Program-made: the position numbers and the translations under genes
Shown here: positions 17,611 to 26,328 of the stretch, piece after piece
How positions within the stretch are numbered: the stretch's first letter is position 1
Layout of the letters: each line of letters opens with the position of its first letter
NCBI RefSeq assembly: GCF_003236175.1
Contig: NZ_QKTW01000001.1
Location: 27,589-79,623 of the forward strand
Reading direction: 5' to 3'
Source: Taibaiella soli
GTDB lineage: Bacteria > Bacteroidota > Bacteroidia > Chitinophagales > Chitinophagaceae
DNA: 52,035 nt
The notes under the pieces: model-generated
Databases searched by the model: none
The model's input: only the letters and a program-made list of their open reading frames with translations
Told to the model about the DNA's origin: nothing

Positions 17611-18381
17611 TTAAAAGTGAAGATGCTTCACTGTAAGACCGTTATTGATTAACTGTTTCAATGAATCAATACCGATGCGCAGATGCAGGTCCACAAAGCT
17701 TTTGGTTACTTTGCTATCGCTCTCTGCAGTCTTCACGCCTTCCGGTACCATTGGCTGATCAGAAACAAGCAATAAGGCACCCGTTGGAATGCGGTTATAA
17801 AAACCTGTCGTAAAAATAGTGGCGGTCTCCATGTCAATTGCCATGGCACGAATCCGTTTCAGGTATTCCTTAAAGTTTTCATCGTGTTCCCATACCCGGC
17901 GGTTAGTTGTATAGACCGTGCCAGTCCAGTAATCCTGCGAATAATCACGAATCGTTGTAGATATAGCTTTTTGCAGTGCGAAAGCTGGCAATGCCGGTAC
18001 TTCTGGCGGGAAATAATCATTGCTCGCCCCTTCACCGCGAATGGCCGCAATGGGAAGAATCAGGTCGCCCACTTTATTCTTTTTCTTTAACCCGCCGCAT
18101 TTGCCTAAAAACAAAACCGCTTTAGGAGAAATAGCAGAAAGCAGATCCATCACTGTTGCTGCACTAGCGCTGCCCATTCCGAAATTGATAATCGTAATCC
18201 CGTCTGCAGTGGCACATTGCATCGGCTTGTCCGAGCCCTCCACCTCCACTTCATGCATTTCCGCAAAGCGGGCCACATAATTACTGAAATTGCAAAGGAG
18301 CACATATTTGCCAAAATCTTTTAATTCCTTTCCAGTATAACGCGGCAGCCAATTTTGAACAATCTCTGATTTGGTTTTCAT
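17611..18381 (-). CDS. amn: AMP nucleosidase
   Basis: A 256-residue nucleoside-phosphorylase-fold enzyme that splits AMP into adenine and ribose 5-phosphate. Recognised by IVQNWLPRYTG at the N-terminus, INFGMGSASAATVMDLLSAI (phosphate/ribose site), FLGKCGGL, AMAIDMETATIF (base-binding Glu) and LLLVSDQPMVPEGVKT. It is the short Bacteroidota type, about half the length of the E. coli enzyme, without the N-terminal regulatory domain. It lies downstream of no other gene on its strand and is likely transcribed alone. Confidence 0.92.
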   Translation of the reverse strand: MKTKSEIVQNWLPRYTGKELKDFGKYVLLCNFSNYVARFAEMHEVEVEGSDKPMQCATADGITIINFGMGSASAATVMDLLSAISPKAVLFLGKCGGLKKKNKVGDLILPIAAIRGEGASNDYFPPEVPALPAFALQKAISTTIRDYSQDYWTGTVYTTNRRVWEHDENFKEYLKRIRAMAIDMETATIFTTGFYNRIPTGALLLVSDQPMVPEGVKTAESDSKVTKSFVDLHLRIGIDSLKQLINNGLTVKHLHF

Positions 18382-18568
18382 ACGGTTCTTTTACTTACCA
18401 AATATAACTATTCTGCGAAACGCTGTCAACGAAAGGTAGATGGTTAAATCGTTAAATAGTCGATGCGGCAATTAAACGATGCGATAATGGAATGTGACAA
18501 ATGTGCTAAAATGTGATCAATGTGTTGCACAACAGGAGCAACTGTCAACTGTCCATTGTCAATTGAAA

Positions 18569-19240
18569 TTACATTTCTGCCTGCGAAATAATCCCATTTT
18601 GCAATGCAAACTTCACCATTCCAATCAGATTTTTGGTGCCTAATTTTTTGGCAATATTGTTACGGTATTGCTCAACAGTTCGCTCCGACAGAAAAATCTC
18701 CTGGCTTGTTTCTTTAGCAGTCTTCCCCATGCAGAGCAAACGGATAATCGCTACTTCACGGTCGTTGAGTACAATATCGTTGCCATAACGAAACATGACG
18801 CGTTCGGTATTTTCTCCGATGCGATTAAAGAGATATGATTTTGCTTCCTCACAAAAAAACTCACGGCGGTCAAGTACGGTATCAACTGCAGTACGTAATA
18901 TTTGTGCATCTGAACTTTTAGTGACGTAGCCATGAACGCCCGCATCTACCATTTTAGAAATCGTGCATTGATCCGCATGAAATGTATAACAGATGACTCT
19001 TGTATTCGGACAACGGTAGCGAAGCTCCCTTACAAGCATATCGCCCGTTCCGTCGGGCAACGAAAAGTCTATAATCGCCAGGTCTGGCTGGTGAAAAGAT
19101 GCCTGCTCTGCTGCCCCCTGAATCGTGTGGGCAAAATGAAAATGATTAATCCTGTCGTCCAGCAGCATTCTGATGCCATTTACTATAAGTTGATGATCAT
19201 CGACGACAAGGATATTATAGCGTGTGTTTTTTACTTGCAT
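18569..19240 (-). CDS. two-component response regulator, NarL/FixJ (LuxR HTH) type
   Basis: A 223-residue regulator. Receiver domain 8-125: acidic pocket Asp14-Asp15, phospho-acceptor Asp58 (AIIDFSLPDGTG), Thr86 and Lys108 (GYVTKSS). LuxR-type helix-turn-helix ~155-215: LNDREVAIIRLLCMGKTAKE, IFLSERTVEQYRNNIAKKLG. It should bind DNA as a dimer when phosphorylated. No histidine kinase is adjacent, so it is an orphan here. Confidence 0.93.
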   Translation of the reverse strand: MQVKNTRYNILVVDDHQLIVNGIRMLLDDRINHFHFAHTIQGAAEQASFHQPDLAIIDFSLPDGTGDMLVRELRYRCPNTRVICYTFHADQCTISKMVDAGVHGYVTKSSDAQILRTAVDTVLDRREFFCEEAKSYLFNRIGENTERVMFRYGNDIVLNDREVAIIRLLCMGKTAKETSQEIFLSERTVEQYRNNIAKKLGTKNLIGMVKFALQNGIISQAEM

Positions 19241-19648
19241 TTGGTGACAAAAGCTTTACAGGGAGAGCCTGTAGATAATGGTTTGCGAATGGGTACCGGA
19301 TGAAATTTTCGTTGGGTATTCTTTTCTAAATGTATTTATTTCTTTTGATCGAAAACGTGTCAATTGATAAGTAATTCGGTATCTACAATCTTTTTAAAAT
19401 ATCCTCCGGCAAAAATAACCTACAAGTGCGGTTTCATTATCCCCAAAATCTGCGAAACTATCGTTGAAAGCCGCTACAAATAAGATTTTCAACAACTTTG
19501 TTACCCACATGAAACCTATTGCAAACAGGTTGATGACTTTTTAAATATCCAGGAATACAATATCAAGCGAAAAATATACTTACATCAGTTTCTTCACCAG
19601 CCTTCTTTCCGCAAAAACGGTCAAAAGCTGTAGTTTCGTCTTATAGTT
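19241..19648. other. 408-bp divergent intergenic region
   Basis: AT-rich leader region between the response regulator (minus) and the HsdR_N-domain gene (plus). TAGTTTCG at 19630-19637 is one base off the -7 consensus and 12 bases before the plus-strand start. I see no gene and no repeat. Confidence 0.4.
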
Positions 19649-20092
19649 ATGATAACGATAGATTTTTCAGGAATTGAACTTCCCGTGAGAAGGGAAAATG
19701 ATAAAGTAACTGTTTTTGATCCACTCCGGAAAAAATGGCTGGTACTTACACCTGAAGAACAAGTGCGTCAATATCTGCTCCATTATCTGATGCAGGTAAA
19801 AGGCTATCCTAAAACACTGATCGCTGTCGAAAAGAAAATAAAAGTAGGCTCGATGGATAAGCGCTTCGACATTGTCGTATACAATCGTAATCACGAGCCC
19901 TGGATGCTTGTAGAATGTAAAGCTCCTTTTGTGGTAATCGATCAGGCCACGCTTTTCCAGTTGCTCAATTATCAGCGCACCATTCAGTGCGACTATTGGG
20001 TAATGAGCAACGGGCACCAACACTTTTGTGCTGATGCCCGTAACGTACAAGCCATTTCCTGGCTTACTGATTTACCGCTTTATAATGTCTGA
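19649..20092 (+). CDS. stand-alone HsdR N-terminal-type PD-(D/E)XK nuclease domain protein
   Basis: A 147-residue protein that is just the HSDR_N domain (PF13588-type): TPEEQVRQYLLHYL, EKKIKVGSMDKRFDIVVYNR (catalytic Asp), MLVECKAPFV (the ExK), LFQLLNYQRTI, YWVMSNGHQ. It lacks the helicase domains of a type I restriction subunit and there is no HsdM or HsdS nearby, so it is not a complete restriction system. Such single-domain proteins are common and conserved in Bacteroidota; their role is unknown. Its 3' end overlaps that of the convergent CtpA-type protease gene by 21 bases. Confidence 0.85.
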   Translation: MITIDFSGIELPVRRENDKVTVFDPLRKKWLVLTPEEQVRQYLLHYLMQVKGYPKTLIAVEKKIKVGSMDKRFDIVVYNRNHEPWMLVECKAPFVVIDQATLFQLLNYQRTIQCDYWVMSNGHQHFCADARNVQAISWLTDLPLYNV

Positions 20093-21721
20093 ATACTTAT
20101 TGCCGCGTAAAATCTCCAATGCTTTCTGGATGACATTATCATCTTTCATCGTAATGGAATAATAACCGTTATTACGGAACAGAATACGTGCCAGCTGTGC
20201 TTTTGCCTGCAATTTGAAATAAGCAAGACTACCTGGTTTGTTGAGTATTTTCTCGGCAGCACCTTTTTCCGATGGTTTTACTGTTTGCAAATATCCTTTC
20301 ACAATCGCTTCTTCGCTATCAAAATGCTGATCAAACTCAGCAATCGTTTTATACTGACGGAGCTCTGTGACGTGCGACAGGTAATAATCCCAGAGTGCTA
20401 TCTTCAATTCATCGCTAAAGATTATTGACAAAATACCACCCGAAAGCTTTGCTGTATCATAAGGCACATAAATATCTGGCTTAATACCGCCACCGCCATA
20501 CACTACTCGTTTTTGAGAGGTATAATAAACTTTATGATCGTCGTCTTTTGCCGCTGAATCCTTACCAGTCAGTTCGCCCGATTTATAGCGATTTTCGAAA
20601 TCTTCTTCGTACGCTTCTTTGCCTTTGGCGAATGAACGTTGAATACTGCGACCCGACGGTGTATAATATTTGGCAATGGTAAGACGCAATGCTGAGCCAT
20701 CGTCCAGATCGTATTGCTCCTGCACGAGGCCTTTACCGAAACTGCGGCGGCCAATCAGCACACCTCTGTCCCAATCCTGAATGGCACCAGAAAGAATTTC
20801 ACTTGCAGAGGCAGAATTTTCATCTATCAAAACCGCCAGGCGTCCATGTTCGAAAATACCCGGGTCACTTGCTTTATAATCGGTACGTGCAGATTTCCTT
20901 CCCTGTGTATAAACAATCAGCTTTTCGTCGTCGAGAAATTGATCAGCAATATGTGTTGCCGCATCGAGATAACCGCCCGGATTGTCGCGCAGATCAAGAA
21001 TCAGCTGACGCATGCCTTTTTCCTTCAATGATTTCAATGATTTCATGAACTCATCGTAAGTGGTGGCACTAAAGCGATTGATCTTAATAAAACCAGTCTC
21101 ATTGTCGAGCATCATGCTCGCATCAATGCTGTACAAAGGCACTACATCCCGTTCAATCGGCAGTTGTTTCAGTTTCGCAGAAAGTGCATCTTTGATCGTA
21201 AGATTAACGCGGGTATGTTGTTTGCCGCGTAGCATTTTGATGATCTTCTCAGATGTAATTTTTGTACCGGCAACTACTTTATCATCAACTTTAATCAGTT
21301 TGTCGCCTTCGTGAATGCCGGCGTGTTCAGCTGGTCCATCTTCCACAACAGACGTAACTTCTATCGTATCACGAACAATTGCAAATTCAACACCAATACC
21401 GAAAAAGCTGCCTTCCAGGTCTTCATTAACACCTTGTAATTCATCGGCAGGGATATAAACGGTATGTGGATCCAGGTGGCTGAGAATGCCCGTGATGGCG
21501 TCTTTATAAAGAAGGTTTGAATTGACAGAGTCTACATATTTTTCATTAATCAGGTCTATAATTTCTTCGAGACGGTCATTCCGTTCAATGACAGCCTGAA
21601 TATCTCTTTTATTGCGCAACGTGTCTCTCAGGTTAAAACCAAGAGTCATCCCCAATACCATGACCAAAGCAAAAAGCAGCGGTAGCCATACTTTCAGGCC
21701 ACCGGATTTCTGTCCATCCAT
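20072..21721 (-). CDS. C-terminal processing peptidase, S41 family (CtpA/Prc type)
   Basis: A 549-residue periplasmic protease anchored by an N-terminal helix (WLPLLFALVMVLGMTLGF, 12-29). A PDZ domain follows (~105-180; GIGVEF, GPAEHAGIHEGDKLIKVD), then the tail-specific protease domain with the Ser-Lys dyad Ser305 (ENSASASEIL) and Lys330 (RSFGKGLVQ), and GFIKINRFSATTYDEF and LDLRDNPGG. The C-terminal ~100 residues after KPDIYVPYDT are the extension usual in Bacteroidota. It probably processes envelope proteins. Start ATG 21721 is 16 bases after a TACCTTTG promoter element. Confidence 0.94.
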   Translation of the reverse strand: MDGQKSGGLKVWLPLLFALVMVLGMTLGFNLRDTLRNKRDIQAVIERNDRLEEIIDLINEKYVDSVNSNLLYKDAITGILSHLDPHTVYIPADELQGVNEDLEGSFFGIGVEFAIVRDTIEVTSVVEDGPAEHAGIHEGDKLIKVDDKVVAGTKITSEKIIKMLRGKQHTRVNLTIKDALSAKLKQLPIERDVVPLYSIDASMMLDNETGFIKINRFSATTYDEFMKSLKSLKEKGMRQLILDLRDNPGGYLDAATHIADQFLDDEKLIVYTQGRKSARTDYKASDPGIFEHGRLAVLIDENSASASEILSGAIQDWDRGVLIGRRSFGKGLVQEQYDLDDGSALRLTIAKYYTPSGRSIQRSFAKGKEAYEEDFENRYKSGELTGKDSAAKDDDHKVYYTSQKRVVYGGGGIKPDIYVPYDTAKLSGGILSIIFSDELKIALWDYYLSHVTELRQYKTIAEFDQHFDSEEAIVKGYLQTVKPSEKGAAEKILNKPGSLAYFKLQAKAQLARILFRNNGYYSITMKDDNVIQKALEILRGNKYSDIIKR

Positions 21722-21737
21722 CTGTGTAAAATGAGCA

Positions 21738-21745
21738 CAAAGGTA
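21738..21745 (-). promoter_or_regulatory. -7 promoter element TACCTTTG of the S41 protease gene
   Basis: Exact TAnnTTTG on the minus strand, leaving a short leader before the ATG at 21721. No clear TTTG -33 element at 19 bases. Confidence 0.55.
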
Positions 21746-21907
21746 CTCCGTAATATTGAAGTTACTAAGATAGAATCTAAATATTGCAATGTTGAATCGC
21801 TTTATAATAAAAGAACAGAGCCGTTTAGAATTTTAATAAAAACAAGGCAAAACAGATTAGGAAATTATGGCGGCATCATGCAAATTTGTATTTCAATCGC
21901 CGTTCTA

Positions 21908-22759
21908 ATGTCCTCTTTGCTTCTCGCCGAAAGTGGCTCGACCAAAACAGACTGGTGCCTTATCCGAAAAGGAAAAAAACCGGTAGAATTCCGGACAACA
22001 GGTATCAATCCGCTTCTGCAATCTACCGAAGAAATCATGTCCGTTCTTCACAATGAATTGCACTGGAATCCTAAAATTCATGCAGCTGAAAAAATTTCTT
22101 TTTATGGTTCCGGCGCAGGCAGCGCACAACGGCAAAAAGAAATCGCCGCAGTATTGAAAAAATTCTTCGGTTCCGGTGCAGTGGAAGTGCAAAGCGATAT
22201 GATGGCCGCTGCAAGAGCTTTATGTGGCGATCAGAAAGGTATTGTCTGTATTTTAGGCACCGGAAGTAACTCCTGCTTTTACAACGGGAAAACAATTAAA
22301 GAGCAGCAGGCTTCACTTGGTTATATTGCGGGCGATGAAGGCAGTGGGAACCACCTAGGAAAAAGAGTACTGCAATATTATGCATATAAGACCTTCGATC
22401 TGGAATTGACACTTGCATTTGAGAAGCTATTCGGTAATGACTTGCCAGAAATCCTCCGAAAATTATACCGCGAACCTTTTCCAAATCGCTACCTGGCGCA
22501 GTTTGTGCAGTTGCTGGTGGAAAATCGCGGGCATTATATGGTTGAAAACATCCTGGAAGATTGTCTGAATGACTTTTTCCACAATCATATCCTCAAATAT
22601 CGCCAAAGCTGGAAATCGCCTATTCATTTCACAGGTTCTATAGCTTACTTGTTTCAGGATATCATTCTTGATATTTCTCATCAATATGAGCTTGAATTAG
22701 GGAAAATCGAAAAAAGCCCCATTCAGGGTTTAATGAATTACCATAAGAGTTCGCTTTAA
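21908..22759 (+). CDS. BadF/BadG/BcrA/BcrD-type ATPase, N-acetylglucosamine kinase-like
   Basis: A 283-residue ASKHA-fold sugar kinase. Phosphate loop LLLAESGSTKTDWCL at the N-terminus, TTGINPL, FYGSGAGS, VQSDMMAAARALCG, CILGTGSNSCFYNG, and SLGYIAGDEGSGNHLGKRVL are the family blocks. It should phosphorylate GlcNAc or a related amino sugar in wall or chitin recycling. I chose the ATG at 21908, which puts the phosphate loop at the normal distance from the N-terminus; starts at 21731 or 21878 would add residues unlike the family. Divergent from the S41 protease gene. Confidence 0.88.
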   Translation: MSSLLLAESGSTKTDWCLIRKGKKPVEFRTTGINPLLQSTEEIMSVLHNELHWNPKIHAAEKISFYGSGAGSAQRQKEIAAVLKKFFGSGAVEVQSDMMAAARALCGDQKGIVCILGTGSNSCFYNGKTIKEQQASLGYIAGDEGSGNHLGKRVLQYYAYKTFDLELTLAFEKLFGNDLPEILRKLYREPFPNRYLAQFVQLLVENRGHYMVENILEDCLNDFFHNHILKYRQSWKSPIHFTGSIAYLFQDIILDISHQYELELGKIEKSPIQGLMNYHKSSL

Positions 22760-22773
22760 TTATAAATGACCTT

Positions 22774-22822
22774 AAAAAGAAATGTGCCTTTCCGCAATAC
22801 GCGGAAAGGCACATTTCTTTTT
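22774..22822 (+). terminator. strong intrinsic terminator of the kinase gene
   Basis: Perfect 22-bp stem (22774-22795 with 22801-22822), loop AATAC, T tract at the 3' side. Confidence 0.93.
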
Positions 22823-22889
22823 TACAATATATAGCGTATACCTCTGGTTAATTCATTTCATGAACTAATTACAAACAGTCTCAAAACAA

Positions 22890-22918
22890 AAAGCCTCCTG
22901 CAAATTGCAGGAGGCTTT
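22890..22918 (-). terminator. intrinsic terminator of the OmpA-like gene
   Basis: AAAGCCTCCTGCAA pairs with TTGCAGGAGGCTTT (22890-22918); on the minus strand it is followed by TTTTTG. Confidence 0.88.
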
Positions 22919-22944
22919 CAATTTATGTTATCTAACGAGAGATA

Positions 22945-24684
22945 TTAGTTTCTTCTCAGGTTAGGGAATGGAGGAGGTACGTTACCAGGACCTTCTTCAC
23001 CAGGTTGAGCTGAACGATACATAACTGAGTTAGGATCGCCTGCTTGGCCATATTGGAAGATGAAACGGTTACGATCTACACCATTCTTTTCGCTCATGTA
23101 CTCAATGATTGAGTTCACGCGATCCCAAGAACGTTGTTGTTGAACTTTGCTTGTGTTACCTTGACCGATGATTACCACTTTACAAGTTGGGTTAGCTTGC
23201 ATTTGAGCAGCAAGTGTAGCCAGCTGAGCTTGCATTGCAGGAGTCACTTTAGAAGAGTTAGCACCGAAAGTGATAGAACCAGCACCGATGTTACCACAAG
23301 TTACAGCAGCAGTACCACAACCTGGAGGACATGGACATTTACCGATACCATCAGCGTCAACTGGTTGACATTCTGTTGGAGTGATCAGTTGTTTATCACG
23401 ATCATCTGGAACGCCGTCACCATCAGTATCCATTGGACAACCATGGCTATCAACAGCTACACCAGAAGGAGTGCCTGGACATTTGTCGAATTGGTCTGCG
23501 ATACCATCACCGTCAGAATCAGACAGAACTGGTTCAGGCAGTACCATGTGACGTGGATTGCTGAGTTCGCCGTAGCTGTAATCCAGTGGGTTAACCCAGT
23601 ACAGTGGCTCAACATTTTTCTTACCGTTACCGAGGTTGAAGTTAACACCTACGTTAAAGTAGTTGATCGCATCTCTGTTCTGAGACAGTACAGGGTTACC
23701 TGGTACCTGCTCAGCCCAACGTTGACCGTCGAGGAGATCTTCCTGAGCACCCAAAGGCATAGTCAGACGATCTTCCAGAGAGATATTAACGCGTTTGCTT
23801 ACACGGAACTGAGCACCAACACCGATACTACCGGCGAAGTCAACTGTTTTCTTGTTGAACAGTTTTGGACGACGACCGCCTTCTTCTGTTTCACCATCAG
23901 TTTCATAGCTCTTATCCATCAGGCTCTGCAGATCTTTACGAACATCATTTCTTTTGTCGTAAGGGATCGTACCATTAACGGCGTATTTATCAATGATAGC
24001 TTGATAATCATACGTTTGGTATTGATCGTTCAGAGAGTTGATCCAAGTTTGGTGAGCGATTGCACCCAGACCCACGAAAGCGTAGAAAGAAACGCCAGTG
24101 TGAGCTTTATGGAACTTGATGTTGTTAGTAGAAGCCATCAGGTCGATAGATGCCTGGTGTACTTCAGTTTTGTAGTTGTAGAATACTGGTTTACCTGCGT
24201 AACCACCAGATCCTGCTGCACCCCAGTTAGTACCATTCCAAGCTGGGTTCAGAGAATAGTTGGTAGATGGTTGCCATTGCAGACCGAAACCGTTACCGTA
24301 GATGTACTGAGCACGGATTGACATCACATAACCCAAAGATTTACGAACGTGCGCGTGGAAACCATAACCACCTTTCTGCCACAGCATCAGAGATGGAACG
24401 TCACCAGAGATATTGTACAGACCAGCACCAACACCTACTTCCCACATGTTACGTGGCTTAGAAGGGAATTGATATTGGTGGTTAAGGAACTTGCGATGTT
24501 GTTCCATACGTGACTTAGGCACATAGCTGGAATCTAATACATCGTAGCTGCCACCGCGATAGGTCATATCGCGATTTCCCCACTGTGATGTAGAAGACTG
24601 TGATCCGCTTTCTTGTGCAAAAGCTGACTGAGCACCCATAATGGTACATATGCCAGCAAGCAATAGGTACTTTTTGTTGACCAT
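22945..24684 (-). CDS. abundant OmpA-like outer membrane protein with thrombospondin type-3 repeats
   Basis: A 579-residue envelope protein: signal peptide (cleavage after MGAQSAFA, ~23), an outer-membrane barrel-like part (~80-375; WEVGVGAGLYNISGD, FYAFVGLGAIAHQTW, VDFAGSIGVGAQFRV), two calcium-binding type-3 repeats (DSDGDGIADQFDKCPGTP and DTDGDGVPDDRDK, ~388-432), a Cys-rich linker (CPCPPGCG) and a C-terminal OmpA-like domain (~465-545). In the latter the peptidoglycan-binding Asp of the usual GxTDxxG is replaced (IIGQGNTS), while an Arg-containing helix (QQQRSWDRVNSIIEYM) is retained. The codon choice is strongly biased and the promoter is a perfect consensus, so it is likely one of the most abundant proteins of the cell. 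Confidence 0.9.
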   Translation of the reverse strand: MVNKKYLLLAGICTIMGAQSAFAQESGSQSSTSQWGNRDMTYRGGSYDVLDSSYVPKSRMEQHRKFLNHQYQFPSKPRNMWEVGVGAGLYNISGDVPSLMLWQKGGYGFHAHVRKSLGYVMSIRAQYIYGNGFGLQWQPSTNYSLNPAWNGTNWGAAGSGGYAGKPVFYNYKTEVHQASIDLMASTNNIKFHKAHTGVSFYAFVGLGAIAHQTWINSLNDQYQTYDYQAIIDKYAVNGTIPYDKRNDVRKDLQSLMDKSYETDGETEEGGRRPKLFNKKTVDFAGSIGVGAQFRVSKRVNISLEDRLTMPLGAQEDLLDGQRWAEQVPGNPVLSQNRDAINYFNVGVNFNLGNGKKNVEPLYWVNPLDYSYGELSNPRHMVLPEPVLSDSDGDGIADQFDKCPGTPSGVAVDSHGCPMDTDGDGVPDDRDKQLITPTECQPVDADGIGKCPCPPGCGTAAVTCGNIGAGSITFGANSSKVTPAMQAQLATLAAQMQANPTCKVVIIGQGNTSKVQQQRSWDRVNSIIEYMSEKNGVDRNRFIFQYGQAGDPNSVMYRSAQPGEEGPGNVPPPFPNLRRN

Positions 24685-24741
24685 AACAGATTATTTATTT
24701 AAAGAATCTTTAGTTTGTTAAATTAATGGGTAAAACTGTGA

Positions 24742-24772
24742 CAAAGGTAGTCTTCACTTTTAAAAAAACAAA
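24742..24772 (-). promoter_or_regulatory. consensus Bacteroidota promoter TTTG-N19-TACCTTTG
   Basis: On the minus strand TTTG (24772-24769), 19 bases, then TACCTTTG (24749-24742): a full match to the Bacteroidota housekeeping consensus, with a leader of about 50 bases to the ATG at 24684. Confidence 0.85.
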
Positions 24773-25180
24773 AAACTCAAAACGTTTTTTCTTTATTTAT
24801 ATGCGTTTAACATGAATAATTATTAACTATTTGTAATGAGATTTCGAGAAGAAATCTTTTACCAGTCAAAAAATGATTCCCTTTTTTCACAAACTTTACT
24901 TTCATCATAAGTCTTATCAAAGACTATGCCAAAGTTTGAAAATCGTCCCGAATGGGACCTTTTAAAGGGAAAATATTTTCCTATAGCACAAACCGGCATC
25001 TTTTGATTTAGCAATTTTCATGCCATGACAAAAAAACGTCAAATAATGCTTTCTTCTGTCAATCATCATAATACAATCTTTATGCCAATATTTAGCAAGT
25101 CCGCGTAGCTGAAAAAATTTCTTTTATTAATCAAATCTTCTACGACTTTTGCATTTCCCTGATCGAATATACATAATCAA
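24773..25180. other. AT-rich ~400-bp divergent intergenic region
   Basis: No gene seen. It contains a short stem GTCCC-GAAT-GGGAC (24943-24956) followed by T/A-rich sequence that could be a leader structure, and the start region of the polyprenyl synthase gene; no exact -7 element is found for the latter. Confidence 0.35.
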
Positions 25181-26143
25181 ATGGAACTTGTCAAGAACGT
25201 TATAGGTTACGAACTTAATGAATTTGAAAAAAAATTCACGAATAATGTGAAGGGAAGCAACCCTTTACTCGACCGTATCATGCGTTTCATCATCCGAAGA
25301 AAGGGAAAACAGATGCGTCCGATGTTCGTTTTTCTGGCAGCAAGAATTGCGGGCGACATTAATGAATCAACCTATCGCGCAGCTTCACTTATAGAATTAT
25401 TACATACGGCAACCCTTGTACATGATGATGTTGTAGATAATGCCATGGTGCGTAGAAATTTTTTCTCAATAAACGCCCTCTGGAAAAACAAGATCGCTGT
25501 GCTTGTCGGTGATTATTTACTCGCCAAGGGCCTTCTGCTTTCACTCGACAACAATGATTTTCAAATCCTGCAACTCGTATCCCGAGCGGTAAAAGAAATG
25601 AGCGAAGGTGAATTGCTCCAAATGGAAAAAGCCAGAAAACTCGACATCCGCGAAGATGTCTATTTTGAGATCATCCGTGCGAAAACTGCTTCGCTTTTAT
25701 CTGCCGCTTGTGGCGCCGGCGCTTATTCTACAACTCAAGACCAATCTGTTGCTGAACGATTCCGTCTGTTCGGAGAAAAAGTGGGTATCGCTTTCCAAAT
25801 TAAAGACGATCTCTTCGATTATGGTCAGGATAATATCGGCAAACCAACCGGCATAGATATTAAAGAAAAAAAGATGACCCTTCCGCTTATATATACATTG
25901 CAACATGCCGAAAAAGATGTGAAGCGCAAGATCATTTATATTGTAAAAAATAAAAGTACTGATCGTCAGAAAGTAAACGAAGTGATAGAACTGGTAAAAC
26001 AATCAGGTGGCATCGAATATGCAGCGCAAAAGATGATGGAATACAAATCAGAAGCATTGCAAATTCTGAAGGAATACCCAGACAGTCCGGCACGCCAGGC
26101 AATGATTGAACTGGTGGAATATGTGATTGACCGGAAATACTAA
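25181..26143 (+). CDS. all-trans polyprenyl diphosphate synthase (octaprenyl/heptaprenyl type)
   Basis: A 320-residue trans-isoprenyl synthase that lengthens farnesyl diphosphate with isopentenyl diphosphate for the side chain of menaquinone. First Asp-rich motif DDVVD (82-86) with following RR, second KDDLFDYGQD (Asp209, 210, 213), GKQMRPMFV near the N-terminus and LLHTATLVHDD. IspB-like in length and motif details; the chain length cannot be read with certainty. Ends at a strong terminator. Confidence 0.93.
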   Translation: MELVKNVIGYELNEFEKKFTNNVKGSNPLLDRIMRFIIRRKGKQMRPMFVFLAARIAGDINESTYRAASLIELLHTATLVHDDVVDNAMVRRNFFSINALWKNKIAVLVGDYLLAKGLLLSLDNNDFQILQLVSRAVKEMSEGELLQMEKARKLDIREDVYFEIIRAKTASLLSAACGAGAYSTTQDQSVAERFRLFGEKVGIAFQIKDDLFDYGQDNIGKPTGIDIKEKKMTLPLIYTLQHAEKDVKRKIIYIVKNKSTDRQKVNEVIELVKQSGGIEYAAQKMMEYKSEALQILKEYPDSPARQAMIELVEYVIDRKY

Positions 26144-26170
26144 TTCTATTGACAGTTATTTCAGTCTAGT

Positions 26171-26205
26171 AAAAAATCCGCTCAGATACCGTGAGCGGAT
26201 TTTTT
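26171..26205 (+). terminator. intrinsic terminator of the polyprenyl synthase gene
   Basis: AAAAAATCCGCTCA / TGAGCGGATTTTTT stem (14 bp) with loop GATACCG. Confidence 0.9.
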
Positions 26206-26218
26206 ATATCTGGTTGTT

Positions 26219-26292
26219 ACGACGTATTAACCCGTTTACGTATTAACGTATCACCCCATTAACGTATTACCTATTGCCCTATTAACGGATTA
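26219..26292. repeat. degenerate CGTATTAAC-type low-complexity spacer
   Basis: About six imperfect copies of CGTATTAACC-like words in the spacer before uvrA. Similar word-repeat spacers are at 8403-8435 and 29540-29600, upstream or downstream of other genes. Confidence 0.4.
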
Positions 26293-26328
26293 ACCCAAAA
26301 GCTACGTAAATTGCGTATCACTATTTCT

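Noticed and set aside
19649-20092. Type I restriction-modification system
   Set aside because: Only the N-terminal nuclease domain is present; there is no helicase, methylase or specificity subunit in the window.
23134-24321. 395-codon open frame on the plus strand, antisense to the OmpA-like gene
   Set aside because: Explained by strong codon bias of the sense gene; the product (Trp/Ser/Thr-rich) has no protein-like organisation.
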